Source: Wuchereria bancrofti
Lineage: Eukaryota > Nematoda > Chromadorea > Rhabditida > Onchocercidae
Reading direction: 5' to 3'
DNA: 64,000 nt
NCBI GenBank assembly: GCA_005281725.1
Contig: SSBO01000007.1
Span: forward strand, 62,001-126,000
How positions within the stretch are numbered: the stretch's first letter is position 1; each line of letters starts with the position of its first letter. Of the stretch, positions 12,201-25,515 are shown in pieces. A program made the position numbers and the translations under genes. The notes under the pieces were generated by a model. The model made no database searches and was not told the DNA's origin. It was given only the letters and a program-made list of their open reading frames with translations.

Positions 12201-15200
12201 TTGAAATTGTTGTACTGATTAATTAATTTAGTAATTAATTTTTGGAAAATTATTCATTGTAAGGATATATGATAATAACCTTGTTTCAGGTTCACTAAAT
12301 GGTGCACTGCCATGATAAGTTTCAGAACAAATATGTGAACTTGATCCAGTTTCTGTAATTTAAAAGAAAAAAATTAAATTGAATTAAAAATAAAATGAAA
12401 AGAAACTTTGTTATTAATTGACAGCTGACGATTTCATAATTATAATTTTATTTTATAATTCTCATAATTCTTTATTAAAAAAGAGAAATAAAAAAAAATT
12501 TTCTTTTTTTGACTGAAACCTAAGATTTTTTTTATCAAAAAAATTGCATTCATTAATTGTAGGCATTTTCTGATTGAAATTATTATTTTGTTAAAAAAAT
12601 TTTGATAATTTAAAAGTAATTATTAAAATTATTGAACTGTTTTCTTTTACTGTTTTTTACAATTTTAGCAGGAATATTTATTTTTGTTTCGGTAGGAATT
12701 ACTTAATTTTTCTAAAAAAAAGTTCAATAATAAATAAATTTAAATGTAAAGAATTATCTCGAACAAACCTCCCCAATAAAAATCAAAATTTCGATTTAAA
12801 TCCACTCCATTACAACAACGTTCACGATGCCAACGATCTTTAAAGCATACTTTTTTACCACGATTTTTACGCCAAAACCTTGTCTTAAAAAAAGAATTTA
12901 ATTTATTCATTTGAATTAATTTAATAATAAAAATGATTATTAGGACTGAAAATGTTTTGTGTATATAAAATATAAAATAACTAAATACATCAAATTGAAT
13001 TATATCAATAATAAGCAAATTATTGATCTAATCATTATTTACTTTATATTTTTCATTTTATAATATATTTTTCACTTCTTTTTTCTTTTCATATATATAT
13101 AAAATTAAATGAAACCTAAAAAATTGTAAAGGCTTTTCTTTTTTTTTTGCCTTTATATTAAAATAATTAATATTTATATTTAAGAAGTAATAATATCTAA
13201 TGCAACTTAAATGATATTATAGAAGATGTATACGAATTACTCCGTAAGAAATTAATATTACTTAATAAACAGTTATCGAAGAAATTAGAAATATTTTAGA
13301 TAGTGAAAAATATGATATTACTACGTATCATTACTTATTAATTAATTATAATATTACATACTTATTATCATTACTTATTAATCAATGATAATATTACATA
13401 CTTATTATCATTACTTATTAATCAATGATAATATTACATACTTGTTATCATTACTTATTAATTAATGATAATATTACATATTATTACCTATTAATCAATG
13501 ATATTACTAAATGTAATTACTTATTAATCACTTTTTCAAAAAAAAAAAGTAAAGTAAGCTAGAAAATTTTAATCTATTTTAAGTACCCGCGGTCTAAGAT
13601 CGGATCTTGAATATTCATAGCCATCCGGATTAACAACCGGTACAATGTAGAAATTGAGCGTATCAATGTATGATGTAATTTGTGAATCAAATCCATATTG
13701 TGATATTAACTGAAAATTTTATTGTAATAATTATTTCTTCTCTTTTTTTTTTTTTTGAAAATATTTTAAAACTTTAAATAATATTTATAACTAACCGAAT
13801 TAACAACCGATACAATTATTATTACCATCAGTTATTAGTTATTAATCATTAAGTAATAATTTTAAATTAAATCATTTGCTATTTTATTTTGCATAATGAT
13901 TCAATTTTTTTTTTTTAAACCAAATTATCAAATTATTCATATACCATCAACAATTGTATATTATTATTTTTTTTTTTTTGCAAATTTTATTATTTACTAA
14001 AGTAAAACAAAAAAAAAATTCAATGATAAAATCAAAATAGAATTTAAGAAAATAAATTTTGAAATTTTATTACTTCTATTTTTTTTTCACTCGAAACTTC
14101 TAATTTTTTCTTCTTATCTTTTCTAATTAACGATTAACGTTATGTTGTTGATTTTTTTTAATTTAATTTTTTATTTTTTTTAAGTAATACTAACCTGATC
14201 AATGAAATATAATGCTGTATGAATGGAGGCCCATTCTCGTGCATGTATTCCAGCATCAATCCAAATAATTCGTTTATTAGTCTTATCAATTGGATTTCCA
14301 ATCTTTAAAAGAAGATTTAAAAAAAAAAAAAAAAACTTTATTGAACATTTGAATAATATCAAAATTAATTTTGCAAAAACAATTCTAATAAAACTATCAA
14401 TTATTAATAATGATTAAAAGAAAAAAAAAGCAAGAATAAGAATTGATTAAACATTTTGAAGTAAATTTTAAATATTTGTTTATAAAAAAGCTATAAAAAA
14501 TGAAAACAAAAATTTTTATTACAAACTTTAATGCCTTTAATATTTCGTCCTTCATATGTTTGTCCAATTGTAAATACTTCTGCAATATTTGGATAAAAAT
14601 GTTCAATTTCATTAAGCCATGAAATGATTGTATCATACGAGTGATAATCACCAAAATCATATTTTGCTTTGTTTTCAATTAAATTAACATCTTTTTGACG
14701 TTTCATAAATGATTCCATAATTGAGTTAAATGCTGTCGCTGTCGCATAATTTTGTGAATTACTTTTCCTTGGTTGTCCTTCTCGTTCATATATTAATCTG
14801 ATGAATATGAAGTAATATAAAAATATTCATATTTAGTTATTTCTTAATTATTTCAAAATTTTTTTTGATTAAAGTTTTATCGATTAATTTGAAATTATTT
14901 TTTAATTATGCATAAATTTTAATTATTAGCAATAATATTATTTTGATTTAAAATTATTGTTAAAGCATTAATAAATTTAAATTGAATAATATGTATTGGA
15001 AGTAATATGAAAATATTTATGTTAATTTAGTAAAAATTATTTCTTAATTATGCATAAATTTGAATTATTGACAATGATATTATTAAAATTTAAATTTACT
15101 GTCAAAGTAACTGTAAAAAGTTAAAAATTATTTGAATTGTTTACATTTTATCGCACTCACTTCTCAACATCGTTGATGATAATCTCAAAAGTAATATTAT

Positions 15201-17821
15201 TTTGCTTAAGAAAATTTGCTAATGAATGAATCATTGATGATTGTAGCATAATATCCACTGCCTGTCCAATACCTGTTGGTGCACGCCAAAAATTTAACTA
15301 AAAAAAAAATGAATTAAATTTAGCTAAAAAAAGTGAAGAAAATCAAAAATTTAGCTAAAAGAAATAAAAAATATTTCATTAAATTAAAAATTTAATAACC
15401 TAAAATTTACATTTTTTATCAAAAAACATTAATTATTGGATATTCATTTAGCATTAAAAAATATATTTGTTATTGTGATATTAAAATTAGCAAATATTTA
15501 CTTTATTTTATTATCAGACATATTAATTATTTTTGCTAATGCATAGTGAATTCAAATATTTTAAATGGTCCATCAATTCAATTCCAATTTTAAAAATTAT
15601 AGCAGTGAAAATTAACTTATTACTTTCTTGATGAGAATTATTTATGAATGATAGCAGCAATAAACACATTAGATAAACATGAGTTTTTCTAGAAATTTTC
15701 GTTTTAATTTTAATTTAAAATTCGTTCAAATTGACAATTTCAAATTGGAAATGATAATTATTTATAAATTTAAATTTATTATAAATGAGAACCGTTATGA
15801 TTGAAAATTTCATAAATAAATTCAATGACACCCTTCAATTTTTCGTTTCTTTTCATTTCTAATTACATTTTAATTTTGTACTAAAATTTCAACATACGAA
15901 AAAAAATTAACATTGCGTAAATATTGCGATAGTCAGTTTCTCTCGTTTCACATTCATTTAAAATAAGTTCATCGAACCAGAAAATTAGTATTACTTCTTT
16001 TTATTTAATTCTTTCCCACAAATTTAAAATATTATTCTTTTTTTCAAAAGAAAAGATGAAAAAGAAAAAAAGATTACAATTAGATGAAATAATAATTTAA
16101 CAGTTAAAATGATAAAATTTAATTTATTATCATGAAAAGTTCAATTCCAGTTTTCTCATCAATTTTCAAATAATGACGAAAAGTTATAATTGCGGTAATT
16201 TTGTTAATCTTAAAATAATCCATTCTTTTTTGTTTTCATATTAATGTTTTTTTATTAGTAATGCTGCATTTTAACACCAAAAAAATTTACATTTTGGGTT
16301 CAATTTATATTTTAGGCCAAAAAAAGTAGAATTTATTTCAATTTTGCTTTTGTTTAATTTGAAAACTATTTTGCAGATGTTTAATACAATGTATTTCGTA
16401 TAGTTATTTCGAATTTTCGGAAATGTTACAATGATTTTTAATAGAATAAAATCATTATTACTTCTAAAGAAAAAATATTGGACAAAATTTATAAACAATG
16501 ATCATTAATGCAGGTGTACATTTGCAATTTTAATTAAATTAAATTCAATTTGCTATCAGAAAAAAAGCGATTAACTTATTTAACTGATAAATATAATATT
16601 TCTATGATTAGCTTACAATTTAAAAAAAAAATATGCCATACGATGGATAATTAGGCTTCTAATCCTTCTTGGCTATTATTCATTTCTGTTTTAAATTTCA
16701 AAGATTAACTTTCAAACAAAAAAAAGATATTTACAATGGAATTAATATACAAATAGAATGGAAAAATTTATGAAAATTTAAAATAAAGATGGAAAATAAA
16801 ATTTTATTAATACTAATGCAATATACTGTTAATGAGATTTTAATATTAATTAAACAATTAAAAATTGCAAAAAAAAAAAATAATAATAAACGAGCCTGTG
16901 ATTCCGTTGATTCGTAGAATAAATCATTAATAATTGCTAATTGTCTCTTATATTCTGGTACAATTCGTACAACTTTATACTTTCTAAATAAATTTAAAAT
17001 TTTGAATATTTATTTGGTAAAATTCGTGCGCTTAAAAAAATTAGGATTGCAAAAAAATTTTTTAAAAAAGAGTAAACTTTACTTTTTTTCGTTTCATTTT
17101 GCAATTCACTTTGTCATATTTCTAATACATCTTTATTATCACTTTTTTTTTTCAAATCATTGTCATTAACACTATTTATGATTTAACTTTTACTTAATTA
17201 TGCAGAATATTACGATAAATATATGATTGTAAAATAATAAAACTTTTACGTATAATGCTTGAAAAATTTTACAAGTACACGTACGTGTGTTATCTTCTCT
17301 CACAGCTGACTATATTTGTTGGTTGTTGACTATATATGACATTAACGGTTGCTTTATGTTCTTAAATGTTATGCTAACTTTTTTTACGTAGCATATTACG
17401 TGTCATATTTTATGATAATAACGGTAATAATAATGATAACGATAATGATAATAATAGTAATAATAATGATAATAACATAAAAATTTACATGTCATATTTT
17501 ATAATAATAACGATAATAATAATGATGATAACGATAATGATAATGATAATATAAAAATTTACGTGTCATATTTTATGATAATAACGATAATAATAGTAAT
17601 AATAATAATGATAATAATATAAAAATTTACATGTTATATTTTATAATAATAACGATAATAATAATGACAATAAAAATAGCAACGATATCAATAATATTAA
17701 TATTCACAAATAATAATAAATAATAATACGAAATAGCTTACTGACTATCTGATAAATCGCCTTTGATAAGCGCCGATGTGTTTGATAAGAGAAGAAGAAA
17801 GATGGAAATGCTTATTCGCAT
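9233..17821 (-). CDS. Secreted M14 zinc carboxypeptidase with C-terminal ShK domain, complete, 597 aa
   Basis: Exons, 5' to 3': 17821-17742, 16983-16896, 15297-15161, 14797-14527, 14302-14195, 13709-13587, 12883-12769, 12352-12280, 11598-11460, 11179-11095, 10878-10789, 10536-10435, 9989-9726, 9351-9233. All phases agree. Residues 1-20 are a signal peptide (MRISISIFLLLL, then SNTSA). About 25-105 match the activation propeptide, with LNFWRAPTGIGQAVD. The catalytic domain carries HAREW (zinc ligands His212, Glu215), NPDGYEYS, DLNRNF, LHTYSQ (zinc His354), Tyr407 and the catalytic Glu430 in YLLELRP. Asp414 equals bovine residue 255, which predicts preference for C-terminal Lys/Arg. A basic linker (470-558) leads to a six-cysteine ShK/SXC domain at 561-597. 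The enzyme should act outside the cell after propeptide removal. C. elegans SURO-1 is a relative of this general type. The second intron appears to start with GC (16895-16894). A tandem paralogue lies at 27.6-33.7 kb. Confidence 0.92.
13328..13500. repeat. 40-bp minisatellite in a carboxypeptidase intron
   Basis: Four copies of a 40-bp unit begin at 13328, 13368, 13408 and 13448 with few mismatches; the unit contains ATCATTACTTATTAAT and GATAATATTACATAC. A shorter degenerate fifth copy follows. It lies in the intron between the exons at 13709-13587 and 12883-12769. Confidence 0.8.
17277..17288. promoter_or_regulatory. ACACGTACGTGT palindrome in intron 1 of the ShK carboxypeptidase
   Basis: A perfect 12-bp palindrome that shares its CACGTACGTG core with the site at 6344-6353. 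It falls in the first intron, a common place for enhancers. The evidence is sequence symmetry only. Confidence 0.2.
17402..17690. repeat. Compound repeat in intron 1 of the ShK carboxypeptidase
   Basis: A block of GTCATATTTTAT followed by runs of ATA, GATAAC and TAATGA triplets, closed by ATAAAAATTTAC, recurs about four times. The starts (about 17402, 17491, 17565, 17633) are unevenly spaced because the internal trinucleotide runs vary in length. It sits between exon 1 and exon 2 of the minus-strand gene. Confidence 0.7.
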
Positions 17822-19916
17822 TAAATATCGCTCAATCATCTTACTTACTTCAATTGTTGTCGTTTTTTTCGTGTTGGTTTATGCTGATCGTATTACCTTC
17901 TGTAATTATTAATTTCAATTACCGAATTAATATGATAAAGAAAATATTAAAGCGATTATAATGAAATTACATAAATTATTATTCTGAAAAAAAAGGAAAA
18001 AGTAAATTGAATAATTTGAGAAGCAAAAAAAAGGAAGAAAATAAAAAACGGAATAATTTATCAAATTTATGACAATAATAAGTAATAAAATGTAATTCAT
18101 TTATGATAATAATTTTTTGCTTGTGATAGTAATTAACAAATAAGATTTAAATTTTAGGGAAAAAAGAAATTTTTAATTTAAAACGATAAAACAGAATGAT
18201 GTACAAAATGCATAAATCTAAATAATCTAAAATAGTTAAATGAAAAGATTTGGGTGAAATATAATTTTTCTCAGGTTATTTGCCGGGTAGTGAAAGGCGA
18301 AGAAAAAAAAACAAATAAACCAGTTTTATATTTTATTTTTATTTCATTTTTTTAATAAGAAAAAAGAAGGAAGAAACTAGATAAGGAAAATAATTGAAAC
18401 TTTCAGAATAACCTGTTATTATTTTTACAAATTTAAGTAGCAATGAAACAACATCAAATGTATGTTAATTGCAATTTTCATTTTATTTACATAATTTAAT
18501 TAAGTTATTAGTAAGTGAATGATTAATTTGTAATGTATTATATCTATTTATGAGAGTGGAAAATTTTTTTTTAAATAAATGAGTAAGCAAAAATATTTGT
18601 CAATTTTTTGCTTTTTTTTGCTCAAATTTTTTTTTATCAAATTTTTTTTTTTCTTAGAGAAATATGAGGAAGAACGGGAGAAGATACGGAGGGAAAGGTG
18701 GGAAAGATAAATAAAAAGCGGAATTGGTAATGAAATTTCACTGAATGAATAAAACAAAAGAAATTAAATAAAAATAATATTTAATTTAAAACCTGCTTTT
18801 TCAATTAATGTTAGGTCAATTAATGTTAGGAAAAATTTGAATGAAAACTTGAAAAAAAAATTGAACTAATGTTAACAATTATGATAACTAATTAATCCAT
18901 TAATTATCACCCTTAATTATCATTGCTGGGATAATTCATACAATTTATTTCTAAATTATAAGAATACGTTTATTACGAAATTGGAAAATGTATCATTTTC
19001 AGCACTTAGTAAATTTTTATTAAGAAAAATCAAAAGAAAGAAAGAGCTAGAAAAAAATTTTTGATTAAAAAAATTAAAAAAAAATAAATAAATAATTTTA
19101 AAAAAAAAGAAAAATGATGAAGTAAAAATGACAGAAAAAATTTTTTAAATGTCAAATGAAAAATTCTTATTTCATTTAATTAAAATATGCTTAAATTATT
19201 AAATTTCGAATTACATAAATTAGTATATATCGATAAGAAAATAGAAAACAGTTATAATTTTAAATAAAGAGAAAAAGTTATTGCTTTTTATTTCTGGTCT
19301 TATCTTTCTTTTCTTCTTTCATATTTTACTATATTAAAGTATTTTTTTTTATTTTCTGAAGTAATGAATAAATAAATAAATAAATAAAAAATTAAATAGA
19401 TCATCTAATATCATTACAAATTTAATGAAAAAATTTTTTCATTAAATATTTCACCTATTATCTTTTTCTATGGATTTTTATTATTAGAAAGAAAAATCAT
19501 TTAATTCTGATTAAGCAATGAGTAAATAAATAAATGTATAAACAAATAAATTAATTGATCAACTAATTAATATATGTACCATAAACTATTCAGTTTTTTT
19601 CAATATTTTAAAAATTAATTTTCATACAATTTCTTTTTTTATTTCTTTTTTTTTGTATGATTTATTTTCCTTCATTTTGTTTTCATTTTCACTTTTTTTC
19701 TCCGCGATTAGCATAAAAGATAAGAAAATTTAAAAATTTTTGTTAAATAAAATGAACAAATGTTAGAAACAAGAAAATAGCTCAAGGTTAAATACTTTAA
19801 CAAAAAAGGGATAACAGGAAGAAAAAAAAAAGGTAAACGAAGACTTATTTGTTAAAATGTAAAGAAAGGTAAATTGAGGGAAATGGTAAATGATATGGAA
19901 AGGTTAAATGATATGT

Positions 19917-19980
19917 ATGTGCGTGTGTGTATGTGTCTGTGTGTGTGTATGTGTCTGTGTGTGTATGTGTCTGTGTGTGT
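19917..19980. repeat. TG-rich microsatellite
   Basis: Alternating TG broken by regular ATGTGTCTG blocks, so it reads as an imperfect (TG)n with a higher-order unit of roughly 16-18 bases. No gene overlaps it. Confidence 0.85.
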
Positions 19981-22900
19981 CATTTCAATGATTAAAAGAA
20001 AATTTGACCTTGATTATAAATCATCAATGAGATAAAGATACGATAAAAAGGTAAACAACTTTCATTACATTGCTTCCTTTTTTCCTCATTTTTGTTTCTC
20101 TAGAAAAAAAGAAAAAAACATGAAAAATTTGAGATTAAAATTTTAGAAATTTTGATTCAAATCAAAAACTTGTTCGTCTTACTGCTTTTTTCTCTTCTAT
20201 TTGAAATGTTTTTTTTTTTTTTTTAAAGAAAAAAAACATATTTGAATTCGTCACCTTTTCCTAAGTTTTTTTTTTGTTTTGAAATGTTGCTTTAAAAAAA
20301 AAAAGAAAAGAAAAGCATATTTCAATTTTCTTTATTTTTTTTAATTGCTAAAAGAAGAAATTAAAATATTATCAAAGATAAAACTAATTTAGTACTATTA
20401 AAAAATGTTTTACTCATCAAAAAAGAAGAAAAAGAAAAAGTTGCATTATGCAATGAGAAAATTTCATAAATATTTCCTATAAATTTGGTATCAATTAGCT
20501 AATTGAATTTTTTAATAATAAATTTAGTAATTTTAATAAAAATTTTTTCTAATTTAATTTTCAATTAGTTAATTAAGGGAAAAAATTTTCCTCTTATTTG
20601 CTTTTCTTTTTTCTTTTGTTTTTTTTTAATACTTGAATGTGTTGAAAGTAATGAGAAGATTTCAAATACTATTCGAATAATTAAATTCTCATTACAATTT
20701 GTTTATGATATAATTTCATTTTTGATTAAAATATTAAGCTAATGTGCTAATTGACTTTAGATAATTACTCAAATTAAAGTGATGCTAAATTTTAGGTTAT
20801 TTAAAAAAAATGTAATTTTTATTGAATATGTCAAAAAAAAACAATAAACTTTTAATTTGGTTGATCTGAGCTGTATTCGAAAATTATCCTTTTCAATTGG
20901 AGCTTAAAAATTAAAAAATAAGAATGCATTTGCTAATTAATGCAAATTAACTTAATTATTTCAATCAAAGGTAATGTACGAATATAATAGATCTAAGTTA
21001 AATCAATATGATTTTCAAACATAAATTAAGATAATTTCAAAACGTTGATTAACATTATCTTAACTGCACAAACGATGAATATAATATAATATGTATATTC
21101 TTCAATTTATATAATATAATCTTAATTTGCATAGATTTTTTAAAATTATTTTAAAATTATAAAATTATTATTTTTTTTTTTAAATTTATAAAATTAGGGA
21201 AAGAAAATTTCAGCAGCAATATTATCAAATGTCTATGATATCAATGAAATAATGCAAATAAAATGTACAGCACAAACAAATTAATTTGTGGTTTAAAAAA
21301 ATATGCATTTTTTTTTTTCAAAATTTTAATCAACAAATATTCAATCAAACATTTTAATTGTAAAAGAAACAAACACATGTGATAATGTATATCAACAATG
21401 GATTAGTGTTAAAGTTAATTTGAATATTTCATTAGTGCCACGTCAAATTAAATTTTTTTTCTTTTGTTGACATCAGATGACATTTAAATATAACAATAGT
21501 AAAAAGTGAAAAACAGTGCCGAAAAAAAATTATTTTCATACACAAATGATGTTTTCAAACATTTTAAACATAACTTTTAAACAAAAGTTACGAAAATTTT
21601 TCCGCCTTTCATTTTTTTTTTATCCTTTTTCTACTTTTATTTTTATTTTTGTTTCTCAATTTTAAAATTACTTTAAATGAAATAGCTATGTAATACACAT
21701 CAAACCAGTTCATAAATGAGCTACTACTATTATCTATCATTAATTAATCTTGTATTATCCCTGAATGATAAAAGAAATCTTTTTTTTTTATTAAAAAGAA
21801 GTTAGAACCAAAAAATTTGACAAAACTTTGTTTAATCGCAATAATACAAAAATAGCTAGTTTTTTTATTTTTTTAAAAAGAAAATAAAGCACATTATCAA
21901 ATTAATTTTATAACTTTTAGCGAAGAAATCAATTACAGAAATAATATTTTATTGAACAAAAAAAAAAATGAAAGGAAGAAAATGAATGAATGGAAAGATA
22001 ACATAAAAGAAAAAAGAACTTCTATTTAAGAATTTCATTTTTCATTTTTCATTTGCTATCGCACAAAAAAAAATAAATAAAATAAAAAACAACAAAAAAA
22101 TTTATTTCCTAACATTTAAAACATTAAAAAACATTTGCCATTAAAAAAAGAAAAAAGGGAGCAAAACAAGCACGGGACAAGATTAAAATAATAATAAAAA
22201 ATTTAAATTGAAATGGAATATAAACATAAATATTTATTTAATTCTACTTTATATTCTACAAATAAACACAGAATTCATTTATGATTGCATTAATTTCATT
22301 GATTTTATCAGAATAATAGAAAAAATTTGAAAAAAAAGGATTGTAAAAATAGATGCTAACAATAACAAAGAATGAAAAGAAAAAGAAAGGAAAAACGAAG
22401 TTTTGGAATAATAATTTGAAGATAATCTTAAATTCAAATAAATTTGATCATTAGACTGCCCAAATAAATTTAATTATTGAGTCTGTGTAAATTGAGAATA
22501 AATTGAATCATTTAAAATTTTGCCATCAATGATTAATTTTTGGTTAAGAGATGAATTTTATCTCATTCAGTAAGATTAACAATATATAATTTCATTTAAT
22601 TAATCACCCTTCCGTGTTATATAATCTTTAAAATTCGGTTTTATTGCTATATTCATATAAAACTTGATTAAATAAATAATTGTTAATAATCATGTGAACA
22701 ATACGTTATAATGATTTCCTAAATAATCAAAATAAATTTTAGTTAATAAAAAAATAACGGAAAGTGAGAGAAGAAAATAGGAAAATAAAAGGAATGAAAG
22801 AAAAAATAAAGATTGCACTTATTTTCTTTAACAAATAAATTGAATAAAGGAATCTTTTTTTTTTTAATAAATTTTAATTAGAAAGAAAATAAAAAATCAA

Positions 22901-23590
22901 ATTGATAAATAAAAAGAAAGATTATGATGGATGAGCCAATTAATTATATAAAGTATAATTTTCTTTTTTTTCCAGAATTAATTCTAATTAGCTGATTTAA
23001 ATTGTAATTAGTGCAAGAAGAAAGATCTGAAACAATGCATTATATATTGTTCGGAAAATATAAAGAAATTTGGATAAATGTTAAATATTTTCTCTGATAT
23101 AATTGAACAAGAATTAAAATGCCGAAATTAACTTTAATTTGTTATGAAATGCTAAAATGATGATGAAAAAAGAGAAAATATAAAGATATATCACGATTTG
23201 ATTTACAAATATTTGATAGAATTTTAAAATTTCATTTAAATTATTCCCTAAATCTGTTTCAATTTAGCAACACCACAGGCAAAAAAAAAAAAAGAAAAAA
23301 GGAAGCGTTGTTATGATTTTATAATTGTAAAATTTGTATATTACTTATTTATAATATTCTGGAAAAGCAAATATTTTTATTTCTAATTTTTCTTCTTTTT
23401 TTTTTGTTTATTATTAAAAGGAATGAATCATTGTTGTAATTACTTATTAATTATTTAAAAAATGTCTTCTTTTTTCTGAGAATAATGCATGTATCGTTTA
23501 GCTAAATTAAAAAATTGAAAATAATTACTGTAATATTTTTAGATTAATTTGATAATTAGACAAACATTTATTAATTTTAAAATTGTGAAA

Positions 23591-23860
23591 AATTGATGTG
23601 TTCAAATTAAATTAGATAAAGAATGAGTAAAATTGATGCATTCAAATTAAATTATATAAATGATAAGTAAAATTGATATATTCCAATTAAATTAGATAAA
23701 TGATAAGTAAAATTGATGCATTCAAATTAATTTAGATAAATGATAAGTAAAATTGATGCATTCAAATTAATTTAGATAAATGATAAGTAAAATTGATGCA
23801 TTCAAATTAATTTAGATAAATGATAAGTAAAATTGATATATTCAAATTAAATTAGATAAA
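23591..23860. repeat. 40-bp minisatellite, seven copies
   Basis: Units start at 23591, 23631, 23671, 23711, 23751, 23791 and 23831, an exact 40-base period. The core is AATTGATGCATTCAAATTAA followed by TTTAGATAAATGATAAGTAA. The central three copies are identical and the outer ones carry point changes, the pattern expected from unequal exchange. Confidence 0.93.
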
Positions 23861-23962
23861 CAATTAAAGTTAAATGATAAATAAGGTAATGTTCTCACAG
23901 ATAACAATACGTTTGCTAGTAAGTAAGCTTTGCAATTCAAAATATGATTTATTACATTTCGC

Positions 23963-24024
23963 GGTTGTGTGTGTGTATGTGTGTGTACGTGTGTGTGTAT
24001 GTATGTGTATGTATGTGTGTGTGT
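23963..24024. repeat. TG/GTAT microsatellite
   Basis: Alternating GTGTGTGTATGTGTGTGTAC and similar, about 60 bases. Open frames across it on both strands (Val/Cys-rich on plus, His/Thr-rich on minus) are products of the repeat and not genes. Confidence 0.85.
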
Positions 24025-25204
24025 TAAGTATGTCTACACCTCTATTTTTCATTCTCTTTTTTTCTATTTATCATTTTGTTTTTTAAATTGCAATGAAATG
24101 GATGAAGAACATTGCAAAGGAAATATGTAATGAAAGAAAAGTGACAATTGCGCCATTAAGAAATTTGAAATTTGCAAATCATAAAAAAAAATTATAATTT
24201 GATAATGTCAGCGTACAAACGTAATTTTTTAATTAAATCCATAAAACATAAAGAAAAATTGTAAAACTTTTTTAGCATGATGATTTTTAAAAATTTTTTG
24301 GTTTTTTTCTTTTTGATGAAATAAAAAAAAATCGTTATTCAATCAAATATATATCATTTAAGCTTTAATGTGAAATTTTCAATTTCAATATTTTTTCTAA
24401 TTCCAATCTTTTTATTTTTCAATAATAGTAATATTGCTTTTTGTTCTATTATCGAAAGAATTAATTTATCATTTTTATTGATTTTGATAAGATAATGTTA
24501 TCAAATATTTTGCAAAAAAGTTATCATTATTTCAGGTTGAAATGATAAGCGCAAAAATGCAAATATTCGATTTATATTAAATATAATTGATTTTTTTACG
24601 TCATTTCATGCAAACGGTTAAGTAGGGTTAAGCTTATAAAAGGTTAAGCTTATAAAAGAATTTGATAAAATTGATTTAAGAAAAAAGCGAAGGAAGAAAA
24701 AATTAAAATTTGATTAGACATACAGTTGGCACTACTAACAGTATTTCACTTTTCATTGCATCCTATATCAAATTTAAATTCTTCCGCTTCATTGGAAATT
24801 CTTAAATGAAAAATTTCGAATCTTTTTTTTGAATTTTTCAACTAAGCTAACGAAGAGTTCAGAAAATAAAAATAAAAAATTGATTACTTTAACTGTGCGA
24901 ATAATTGAATTTCAAAAATTTTTCTGCTTGATAGAAAAAAAAACAAAAAAAAAGTTAGTGGAAAATTTTACTAATTCGATTCAATTAAAGAAAAAAACGT
25001 TTTCGTAAAATTAACAAAAAAACGTATGAAATGGAATGAAATATTAAAATTTGCTTCCATTATTATAAAATATTTGAAAATTTGGTTTAATTTTTTCAAT
25101 CATTTTAATAATCGCTGCAATTAATTTTCTTCAGCTTTTTTTTTTAAATTTAATTATATAAGTTTATAACATATTAAATCTTACGTTAGTTATAATAAAT
25201 TAGT

Positions 25205-25515
25205 AAAATTTTTGCAAAAGGAAGAAAAGCAAAATTTAAAACCCTAAAAACTTACATTAGTTATAATAAAAAATTAGTAAGAGAAAAGACGAAAATTTTA
25301 AATTCCAGAAAAAATATTAAAAAATTTTTTTATTGTTTTTAAATGAGTCAAAACTTTTGNAAAATTTTTGCAAAAGGAAGAAAAGCAAAATTTAAAACCC
25401 TAAAAACTTACATTAGTTATAATAAAAAATTAGTAAGAGAAAAGACGAAAATTTTAAATTCCAGAAAAAATATTAAAAAATTTTTTTATTGTTTTTAAAT
25501 GAGTCAAAACTTTTG
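25205..25515. repeat. 155-bp perfect direct repeat separated by one N (probable assembly join)
   Basis: Bases 25205-25359 recur, as far as I can read without change, at 25361-25515, with the only ambiguous base of the window (N at 25360) between them. This is the picture left when two contigs with an unrecognised end overlap are placed next to each other with a one-base gap. A true recent duplication is less likely. No gene is affected. Confidence 0.85.

Noticed and set aside
17776..17961. Plus-strand frame that contains, out of frame, a signal-peptide-like hydrophobic stretch (from ATG at 17802)
   Set aside because: It is the complement of the signal-peptide exon of the minus-strand carboxypeptidase, which has full splice and domain support.
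13328..23860. Regularly spaced repeats considered as CRISPR-like arrays
   Set aside because: The units are contiguous tandem repeats without unique spacers, in a eukaryotic genome.
23870..24086. His/Thr-rich (minus) and Val/Cys-rich (plus) frames
   Set aside because: Both are translations of a TG/GTAT microsatellite.
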